This document shows, one piece after another, positions 32,871 to 41,100 of a DNA stretch of 64,000 nt; the stretch's first letter is position 1, and each line of letters starts with the position of its first letter. A program made the translations under genes and the position numbers. The DNA is taken from NCBI GenBank assembly GCA_964371055.1, contig CAYJLF010000014.1, positions 62,001-126,000 of the forward strand, written 5' to 3'. This stretch comes from CAYJLF01 sp964371055. GTDB lineage: Bacteria; Eisenbacteria; RBG-16-71-46; CAIMUX01. The notes below the pieces were generated by a model. It saw only the letters and a program-made list of their open reading frames with translations, was not told the DNA's origin and did not search any database.

Positions 32871-33115
32871 ACCGGCCCCCCTTCTTCCGCGTGAGCGCAT
32901 GCCGAACGACGTCGGATTGATGATACGCGATCGATCCGATCGGCGCATCGCTAGAGACCGCAAGTCGCGAGAGGCACCGGCGCCTCACGGCGCGCCATGC
33001 CCGCATGCATTCTCTCCTCCTGCCACCCTGGGGGTGACCGTTTGTGCGAGGGAGCATGTCCTCCGTGTGATAGTGTTCGGCGGATCCAGGTCGAAGGCCT
33101 CCCGGGGAGAAGGAC

Positions 33116-34630
33116 ATGAACCAGGTGAGTATCAGGCGGAGCGGGATCCTGCTGCATCCCTCGTCCCTGCCAGGAACGTGGGGAATCGGTGACCTCGGCG
33201 AGCAGGCCCACAAGTTCCTCGACTTCCTGGCGGAGACGCACCAGCAGGTCTGGCAGATTCTCCCGCTGGGACCGACCGGGGAGGACGGATCGCCGTACTC
33301 CTCGTTCTCCTCCAGCGCAGGAAACCCCCTGCTGATCAGCATCGAAGCGCTGGTCGAGGATGGGCTGTGCCTGCCGACAGATTCGCCGGGGACGGTCGAC
33401 TCCAGTCCGGTCGATCAGGGAGTGGTGCGAGCCGCCAAGCTGCCGGTGCTCAAAGAGGCGGCGGCGAAGTTTGCGGCCGGATCCGTCCGGCGGGCGGAGT
33501 TCGAGAGCTTCCGCGCGGAACAATCCGACTGGCTGGACGACTATGCCCTGTTCATGGCCATCCAGGAATCCTACCCCGGCAAGTCATGGAACCACTGGCC
33601 CGCTGGTCTGGCCCGACGCGATCCTGGAGCCCTGGAGAGCGCACGGCGCGACTGGCGCGAGCTTGTGGACTATCACATCTTCACGCAGTTCGCGTTCTTC
33701 CGGCAGTGGTCCAGAGTGCGCGAAGCGGCCCGGAGGAGCGGGATCACCATCGTCGGGGATATCCCCTTCTACGTGGCCTTCGACAGCGCCGACGTATGGG
33801 CGAACCCGGAGTACTTTGCCCTTGATCCGGCGACCTGTGAGCCGAGGTTGATGGCGGGCGTGCCGCCGGACTACTTCAGCCTGACCGGCCAACTCTGGGG
33901 TAATCCCGTCTATGACTGGGAGCATTTGAGACGACGGGGATTCGACTGGTGGGTGCGCCGGTTCCGGGGATTGACCCGGCTCGTCGACGTGGTCCGCATC
34001 GATCACTTCCGCGGATTCGCCGCCTACTGGCAGGTCCCCCGCGGAGAGACGACCGCGATCAACGGCAAGTGGGCCCCCTGTCCCGGCGGCGACTTCTTCT
34101 CCAGGCTGCAGCGCGAGCTCGGGCATCTTCCGGTCTGGGCGGAGGACCTCGGCGTGATCACTCCCGATGTCGAGAAGCTCCGCGACGACTTCGGCTTTCC
34201 CGGGATGAAGGTCCTGCAGTTCGCCTTCGACGAAAAGGGCGCGAACAATCCGTACCTGCCCTTCAACTTCCCGCGCAACTGCGTCTGCTACACCGGCACG
34301 CACGATAACGACACCACGCTCGGCTGGTGGTCGGCACTCGAGCCGGCCCAGAAGCAGCGCGTGCTCGATTACCTCGGCGGATCGGGGGAGGACCAGATCC
34401 ACGCCTCGTTGATCCGGCTGGCCATGAGCTCGGTGGCCGACACGGTTGTCTTTCCACTGCAGGATCTTCTCGGGCTGGGCCCTGAGGGGAGGATGAACGT
34501 CCCCGGCCGGGCGGCCGGCAACTGGTCCTGGCGCTCCTCGGCGCGTGACCTCACCGAGGAGGTTCGCTCCAGGCTTGAAGGATGGACCTCGATCTACGGG
34601 CGGGCGCGTCCCGCGGGAGACGCCACGTGA
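33116..34630 (+). CDS. malQ: 4-alpha-glucanotransferase (amylomaltase, GH77)
   Basis: A 504-residue cytoplasmic enzyme of normal family length. Signatures along the barrel: SGILLHPSSLPGTWGIGDLG at the N-terminus, GDIPFYVAFDSADVWANPE, the nucleophile region VVRIDHFRGF, acid/base Glu in WAEDLGVIT, and TGTHDNDTTLGWW. It transfers maltosyl or longer alpha-1,4-glucan units between chains in glycogen or maltodextrin metabolism. AAGGAC and GGAGAAG precede the ATG. Its stop overlaps the GTG of the epimerase gene (GTGA). No other glycogen genes are in the window. Confidence 0.96.
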   Translation: MNQVSIRRSGILLHPSSLPGTWGIGDLGEQAHKFLDFLAETHQQVWQILPLGPTGEDGSPYSSFSSSAGNPLLISIEALVEDGLCLPTDSPGTVDSSPVDQGVVRAAKLPVLKEAAAKFAAGSVRRAEFESFRAEQSDWLDDYALFMAIQESYPGKSWNHWPAGLARRDPGALESARRDWRELVDYHIFTQFAFFRQWSRVREAARRSGITIVGDIPFYVAFDSADVWANPEYFALDPATCEPRLMAGVPPDYFSLTGQLWGNPVYDWEHLRRRGFDWWVRRFRGLTRLVDVVRIDHFRGFAAYWQVPRGETTAINGKWAPCPGGDFFSRLQRELGHLPVWAEDLGVITPDVEKLRDDFGFPGMKVLQFAFDEKGANNPYLPFNFPRNCVCYTGTHDNDTTLGWWSALEPAQKQRVLDYLGGSGEDQIHASLIRLAMSSVADTVVFPLQDLLGLGPEGRMNVPGRAAGNWSWRSSARDLTEEVRSRLEGWTSIYGRARPAGDAT

Positions 34631-35370
34631 GCCACACCATCAGGAAGATCGGTATCACCGGAGCCGGGGGAAACATCGGGACCACGCTGCGGAAGGGGTG
34701 GGAAGGGAGGTTCGATCTCACCCTCTTCGACCTCAAGGACGCCCCAACGACGGCATCGGAGAAGAGCGTCCGTCTCGACTGCGGAGATCGCGACCAACTC
34801 AAGGGAGCCTTCAGTAACCTTGACGCGCTCATCCACCTGGCCGGCGACCCCCGCCCCAACGCCCCGCCGGAGTCGACTCTGCGGAACAACTTCGCCTCGA
34901 CCAGTTATGTCTTCGAGGAGGCGAGGCTCGCCGGCGTGAAGAAGCTGATCTTCGCGAGCTCCAACTTCTACCACGAGGGAGATCTGAGCCGGGCGCTGCA
35001 GCAGCGGCAGATCCGGTCCATCAGGCTCGACCGGCCTCCCACTCCCCAATGCCTCTACGGTGAATCGAAGGTGTTTGGGGAAACCGTCGGGCGGCACCTC
35101 TCCCATCTTGGCATCCACTTCGCAGCGCTCAGGATCGGCTGGACCGTACCTGAGGACAGTCCGGTTCGGCATGACAGTGCGTACATGCGCGCCGTCTTCT
35201 GCAGCCACCGGGACCTGGTGGAGGCGTTCACCAAGGCTCTGGAGTTCCCTCGGGAGTTCGTCGTCGGGTTCGCCGTCAGCAATAACGACGACAACGTCTT
35301 CGATCTCTCCGGAACCAGGGAGCACCTCGGATTCCACCCACAGGACAATAGCGCAGCCTACTTCCGTTAG
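34627..35370 (+). CDS. NAD-dependent epimerase/dehydratase-family protein (uronate dehydrogenase-like)
   Basis: A 247-residue extended short-chain dehydrogenase/reductase. GITGAGGNIG is the nucleotide-binding loop (GxxGxxG), LIHLAGDPRPNAP follows strand 4, and YGESK supplies the catalytic Tyr and Lys. The overall pattern, including FASSNFYHEG in the Ser region, is closest to uronate dehydrogenases and related sugar-nucleotide-independent members. The start is GTG at 34627, overlapping the malQ stop, so it is translationally coupled. The gene ends at the edge of a poor-quality region, but its stop (TAG) precedes that region and the C-terminus looks complete. Confidence 0.82.
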   Translation: MSHTIRKIGITGAGGNIGTTLRKGWEGRFDLTLFDLKDAPTTASEKSVRLDCGDRDQLKGAFSNLDALIHLAGDPRPNAPPESTLRNNFASTSYVFEEARLAGVKKLIFASSNFYHEGDLSRALQQRQIRSIRLDRPPTPQCLYGESKVFGETVGRHLSHLGIHFAALRIGWTVPEDSPVRHDSAYMRAVFCSHRDLVEAFTKALEFPREFVVGFAVSNNDDNVFDLSGTREHLGFHPQDNSAAYFR

Positions 35371-35584
35371 CAGGGTGGGGTAAAAAATGGGCCCCCGCGG
35401 TGGGGGGGGCGGGGGGGGACATGGGGGGGGGGGGGGGGGCCGGTTTTTTGGCCCCCCNNNNNNNNNNCGGGGCGTCCCGCAACACCACCCCCGGCGCCCG
35501 CCGGGGCAGCCCCCCCCCGGGGTGCGCCGCGCCGAGGGGCCCTTGGCGCGGCGGGGGGGCCCTTTTTTTCCCCCACCCTGCTAG
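35371..35584. other. Low-quality region with a 10-N gap flanked by inverted arms
   Basis: Long runs of G and C surround ten Ns at 35458-35467. The outer ends are inverted copies: GCAGGGTGGGG then an A-run then GGGCCCC on the left, and GGGGCCC then a T-run then CCCCACCCTGC on the right. The site lies between two convergent genes, where a bidirectional A-tract/stem/T-tract terminator would be expected. The interior sequence should not be trusted. Confidence 0.75.
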
Positions 35585-35591
35585 GACCGGC

Positions 35592-38021
35592 TCAACGAAT
35601 GAGAATGCACCGCCCCGAAGCGTGGACTCCCGCTCCCTCGAGCCGGTAGAAGTAGGCGCCGCCCGGGAGCAACGCACCACCCTCCACCCGTCCGTCCCAC
35701 CTCTCCTCGTGCGATCCCGCCCGGACGGAGATCTGCTTTTCGGCCACCGGCCGCCCCGCCGCATCGAACACGCGCAGCGAGACGACGCCGGCTGCGGGCG
35801 CCTGGAAGGCGATCCGCGTCGACGCGCCGAAGGGGTTCGGGCGGGCGATGGCCGTGCCTGAAGTCGCGACCGGGGCGCTGACCGGATCGTCCACCGCGCT
35901 CGACTCCAGCTCGAGCTGCTTCACGCCACGCCCGCGCGTGGCCGCAAACGCTCGGTCGCCGCTGTTGCCGTGCACCATCGCCCAGACGGTCGCGGTCTCC
36001 ATCCCGGCGTTAAGGGCCTGCCAGGTCAGGCCTTCGTCCGGGCTCCAGTAGGTCCCCTGACCCTGCCGCCCCGCGAACACGTTCGCGGACAGCGACCCCA
36101 ACACCGACCAGCAGAGTCCGGTCAACGTGCCCGCATGCGACCACGTCACGCCTCCATCGAGCGAGCGATAGATACCGCCGTTGGTGGAGCAGTAGAGCAT
36201 CCCTCCGGCCCCCGGAGCGCCCCGACGCACGGAGAGCGAGGGGAGACTCGTGAGTCCCGTCAGTCCGGCGCTGCTGCCTATGAAGTTCACACCCCCATCG
36301 TCGGAGTAGTAGACCGCCGCCGGATTGCCGAGGAGCTCCTGGAACGACACGACCACGCGCGTCCCGCTCGGGCCGTCGGACAGCTCGACGTCGGGATAGA
36401 ACTCGAACGGGATGCCGGTCGAGACCGACCAGGTCGCGCCACCGTTGGTCGACCAGTAAACGCCTCCGGTGCTCAACCCGGCCCAGAGCAGGTTCGGATT
36501 CGTCCAGTCGATGGCGACATCGGTCATGGCCTGGCCCTGCTGACCGGCCGCAGCCCACGTTTCTCCCTCATCGTCGGAGATGAAGAGGCCGTTGTCGGTG
36601 GCGAGCGCCATGCGCGGGTTGCTGTAACGATGATGATCCTGCGGCACCAGGTCCTGAATCGTCCAGGTGGGCAGTCCGCCCGGCACGAGCTCCCAGGTCG
36701 CGCCAGAGTCCAGGCTGCGCCAGAGCCCTCCCTGGTCGGTGCCGGCCCACAGGGTCCCGGTATCGTGGTAATAGGCGACCGTACGCACGTAGGCGTTGTT
36801 CAAGCCCGTCTGCGAGACGACCCATCGGGAGGCAGCCGCATCCCATCGGTAGATCCCGCCCCAGTGCCCGAAGAGCGGAGCCACGCCGGACGACGTCGAG
36901 GCCTGCCAGTACGAGGCGACGATGCCGTCGGTCGAAAGCGCCCAGTTATCCCCGCCGTCGCTGCTGCGATAGACTCCCTGGCCGATGATGGCGGCGAAGA
37001 GCTCACCATCCTTCTCGGCCACCGGCGCGTAGCTGGTTCCGGTCAGCACCCGCGTCCAGTTCGAGCCGCCATCCGTGGTCCGATAGATGCCGGAGACCCC
37101 GTCGACCGCCACGGTGACGAAGACGCGGTCGGGATTCATCGGATCCATCCAGATGCCGTAGCCGGAAGAGGCGGCCGGGCCGGCTCCCGCCCACGTGGCG
37201 CCTCCGTCATCGCTGCGGTAGCAGGCATACGGCTCGGAGCTGATGGCGACGTACATCCGCGACGGATTGGTCGGGCTCGTCGCGAATCCCTTGAAGAAGC
37301 CGGTGTTCAGTCCGACCAGGTTCCAGGTCGCACCACCGTCGGTCGACCGGCGGATTCCCTGGTCGCTCGAGAGGCCCGCGATCAGCACGTTCGGGTCGTC
37401 GGCCTTCACGCCGACGCCGAGAACGAAGCTCGTGGAGTAGGCGATGACCGTCCAGGTGTAGCCACCGTCGGTCGAGCGGTGCAGGCCGCGGTAAGCCGCG
37501 CCGTAGAAGACTCCGGGCTCCGAGGCCGATGCCGCGACGCCGTAGACGGGGATGTTCTGCAGGCCCGTATCCTGCCAGTTGATGCCGCCGTCCTCGCTCA
37601 CCCACATGCCGCCGGATTCCGCGGCCTGCGAAAGTCCCGCCGCGCAGAGGACATGCAGCGGATTGTGCGGGCTTACGGCCAGGGCGCGGATGTTTCCGCC
37701 CCACGGGCCACGGCCGGACCAGACCCCGACGTCGCGAAGAGCCGTCGGATCGGCCGGCCGGGCCTCGTCCAGGCTCGACGGATCCAGGGATGGATCAGCG
37801 CCTGCATCTTGTCCCCACTGAAGAGACTCGAGCGAGGGGACCGGCGAGTCGGTCTCGGCGATCACGACTCTTTCGGTCGACGCGAGCGCGCCGCCGGCCG
37901 CCGCCAGCAACAGAAGGACGAGGGGCAGGAGAAGAGCGCCTCCACGCGACCGGAACCCGCGGAAGTGCGAGACGCATGGGCAGGTCGACGATGCGGACCG
38001 GACGGGAGTGTGGCGATGCAT
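35592..38021 (-). CDS. Secreted BNR/sortilin-like beta-propeller protein with FlgD-Ig-like C-terminal domain
   Basis: An 809-residue exported protein. After a signal anchor (about 25-48) come about twelve Asp-box (BNR) motifs of the S-x-D-x-G-x-T/N-W form, for example STDGGYTW, STDGGATW, TTDGGSNW, SLDSGATW and SDDEGETW, which mark blades of a sortilin/sialidase-like propeller. No sialidase catalytic Arg triad is apparent, so a binding or structural role is more likely. The C-terminal 85 residues are the FlgD-Ig-like domain (IARPNPFGASTRIAF, WDGRVEGGALLPGGAYFYR). The start at 38021 has GAGGAGG 7 bases upstream. Confidence 0.88.
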   Translation of the reverse strand: MHRHTPVRSASSTCPCVSHFRGFRSRGGALLLPLVLLLLAAAGGALASTERVVIAETDSPVPSLESLQWGQDAGADPSLDPSSLDEARPADPTALRDVGVWSGRGPWGGNIRALAVSPHNPLHVLCAAGLSQAAESGGMWVSEDGGINWQDTGLQNIPVYGVAASASEPGVFYGAAYRGLHRSTDGGYTWTVIAYSTSFVLGVGVKADDPNVLIAGLSSDQGIRRSTDGGATWNLVGLNTGFFKGFATSPTNPSRMYVAISSEPYACYRSDDGGATWAGAGPAASSGYGIWMDPMNPDRVFVTVAVDGVSGIYRTTDGGSNWTRVLTGTSYAPVAEKDGELFAAIIGQGVYRSSDGGDNWALSTDGIVASYWQASTSSGVAPLFGHWGGIYRWDAAASRWVVSQTGLNNAYVRTVAYYHDTGTLWAGTDQGGLWRSLDSGATWELVPGGLPTWTIQDLVPQDHHRYSNPRMALATDNGLFISDDEGETWAAAGQQGQAMTDVAIDWTNPNLLWAGLSTGGVYWSTNGGATWSVSTGIPFEFYPDVELSDGPSGTRVVVSFQELLGNPAAVYYSDDGGVNFIGSSAGLTGLTSLPSLSVRRGAPGAGGMLYCSTNGGIYRSLDGGVTWSHAGTLTGLCWSVLGSLSANVFAGRQGQGTYWSPDEGLTWQALNAGMETATVWAMVHGNSGDRAFAATRGRGVKQLELESSAVDDPVSAPVATSGTAIARPNPFGASTRIAFQAPAAGVVSLRVFDAAGRPVAEKQISVRAGSHEERWDGRVEGGALLPGGAYFYRLEGAGVHASGRCILIR

Positions 38022-38146
38022 GGCGAGGCCTCCTCTCTCAGGATGCGTGGCGACAGATAGCCGGTGTCGGGCAGCAATCGAGCCGCGCGGAGTATACCTC
38101 GCAGGACAACGCAACGGAAGGAGACGTTGAGTCCAGCCGGAGCTGA

Positions 38147-41100
38147 CTATTCACCCTTCCGCGCAACCCGGAAACCGGTCTGGATGCCCGCCGTCGATGG
38201 ATCTGCCTTGTCGCGGCACGCAGAACGGCAGGCGTTGGTCCAGGACGCTCCACTCCCCCCCCGGAGGACATGGTTCGAACTCCCGCTGTAGCCTGGTCCG
38301 GTCGGGTCGGTGACCGGACCGGCCGGATAGGCGGCATAGGCGTCCCACACCCACTCGCTCACGTTGCCGTGCGCATCCCGGAAGCCCCAGGCATTGGCGT
38401 CTTTCAAGCCGACGTCATGGTGCAGCTCGGCCCCGGCGTTGCCGCAGAACCAACCCACCAGGTCGAGGTTGGGATCCAACTGGCAGCCGTACTCGTAGGT
38501 GATCCCCCCGTTGCAGTAGGCGCTGGAGGTCCCGCCGCGGCAGACGTATTCCCACTCCGCCTCCGTCAGGAGCCGATACCCGTTCTTCGTCCAGTCGCAC
38601 GTCACCGAGGCGGCATCCACGATGTTGTCGTACGGAGGAAAGTAGACCCGGCCGGTCATGACGTAGACCGAGTCGAGTCCAGCCGCCGCCGACCGCCGGT
38701 TGCAGTAGTTGACGCAGTCGAACCAGGTAATGGTCTCCACCGGGTCGCTCGATCCCGGCAGCGAGGAGGCATTCCAGCCCATCACCGACTGCCACTCGCT
38801 CTGCGTCACCTCGTGCCGCGAGACGAGAAGAGCCTTGGAGAGGGCAACGCCATGCTGGGCCTCATCCACTCCCCGGCCGGGCTCGCCCGGGGGACTCCCC
38901 ATGGTGAAGGTTCCCGCTGAGACAAACACCAGACCCGGGAGGATCGTGCCCGCGCCGGTGCATCCCACCGGATCACAGTCCGGCGTACCCAGGCTCACCT
39001 CACAGTTTTGCGCGCCGGGAAGCACGGGTGCGAAACGCAACGTTACGGTTCGCGTCTGGCCGGCCGAGAGCGTGAAGCTCCCACCTCCGGAGAGGATCGA
39101 GTAGGCGGCGCAGCCCTCCGTCACATTGCCGCTCAGGTCTCCTCCGCCCGTGTTCTCGATCGTGAAGGAGAGCGTGTCCGCGTCCTCGATCGGCACGCTG
39201 CCGAACGCCAGGATCGTCGGCTCCACCACGCAGGTCGGGACCGGGGTCACCGTCCCGTTGCCGCTGGCGGCGACGCTGGCGCACGAGGCGCCGGTGCTGA
39301 TGGTGCAGCCATGCTCGCCCGCGGAGGGTGGAGTGAAACGCACGGTGATCGCCTTCGATTGGCCTGCTGTCAGGCTGTAGCTTCCACCTCCGGAGACGAT
39401 GACGTAGGCAACGCACTCCTCCGTGACACTCCCCGAAAGGGTGCCGCCGCCGACGTTGGTGATGGAGAAGCTCAGATCGGAGCTCTGACCAACCTCCACC
39501 GAACCGAAACGCAACATCGTCGAGTCGACCGCGCAGACGGGGACCGGGGTCACCGTCCCGTTGCCGCTGGCGGCGACGCTGGCGCACGAGGCGCCGGTGT
39601 CGATGGTGCAGCCATGCTCACCCGCGGAGGGCGGCGCGAAGCAAACCGTCACGGTTCTCGTTTGGCCGGCGGTCAACTCGTAGCTTCCCCCGCCGGACAC
39701 GATGGAGTAGGCAGCACACTCCTCCGTGACACTCCCCGAGAGGGTGCCACCGCCGACGTTGGTGATGGAGAAGCTCAGATCGGAGCTCTGACCAACCTCC
39801 ACCGNNNNNNNNNNNNNNNNNNNNNNNNNNNNNNNNNNNNNNNNNNNNNNNNNNNNNNNNNNNNNNNNNNNNNNNNNNNNNNNNNNNNNNNNNNNNNNNN
39901 NNNNCTCCGTGACACTCCCCGAGAGGGTGCCACCGCCGACGTTGGTGATGGAGAAGCTCCGATCGGAGCTCTGACCGACCTCCACCGACCCGAAGCGCAA
40001 TGACGTGGAGTCGACCGCGCAGACGGGCAGGGGGGGCGACTGGCCGGTCCCGCTCGCGACAACATCGGCGCAGGAGGCACCGGTGTCGAGGGTGCAACTG
40101 AAGCTCCCCACCGAGGGCGGCGCGAAGCGCACGGTGAAGACTTGCGATTGGTCCTGCGCCAGGTTGTAGGCAACCGCCCCGACCAGGCTGAAAGCCACGC
40201 AGGAGAGCGAGACGCTTCCGACCAGGGGCTGACTATTGCGGTTGGTGATGGTGAAGGTAAGATCCGCCACCTGACCGACCACGACCGGTCCGAAGAGCAG
40301 AGCGGTGGGACTTACCTCGCAGTCGCTCGGAAGTTGACCGGATCCGGAGGCCTGCACGTCCGCGCAGAGCGCCCCGGTATCGATCGTGCACGCATGGGCG
40401 CCCTCGGCCGGCGGCTCGAATCGCACCGTGATCGTCTGAGACTGGCCTCCGGTCAGGCTGTAGCCCGACGGCCCCACCACGCTGAAGGCCGCGCAGGAAA
40501 GGACCACGCTTCCGCTCAACGTCTGTCCACCGGTGTTCGTGATGGTGAACGTCTGATCAGATGCCTCACCCACCTCCACCGCACCGAAGGTCAGCGTCGT
40601 CGGTTCCACCGCACACGCGGCGGCAAGCTCGCCCGTGCCGCTGGCGCCGACACTCGCGCAGAGCAGACCGATATCGATCGTGCACGACTGCGGTCCCGCC
40701 ACCGTCGGCGCAAAACGCACCGTGATCGTCTGAGACTCTCCCCCCGTCAGGCTGTAGTTCGACGCTCCCACCACGCTGTAGGCCTGGCAGGAGAGCGTGA
40801 CGTTCCCGCTCAAGATCTGACCGCCCGTGTTCGTGATCGTGAAGGTCCGATCCGCGATCTGGCCCACCAGGATCGTGCCAAAGGCCAACGTCGTCGGCAT
40901 CACCTCACAACTGGCCGGAAGTTCTCCCGTTCCGCTGGCTCCCACGCTCGCGCAGAGCGCACCGGTGTCGATCGTGCACGACTGCGGCCCCGCCGCGGTC
41001 GGGGCGAAGCGTACCGTGAAGTCGTCCGACTGCCCGGCCGTCAGGCTGTAGGTCGACGATTCCACCAGGCTGAACGCCGGGCAGGAGAGGGTGACGCTCC

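Noticed and set aside
35371..35584. Small poly-Gly/Pro ORFs across the N-gap
   Set aside because: They arise from homopolymer runs and Ns at a low-quality assembly joint.
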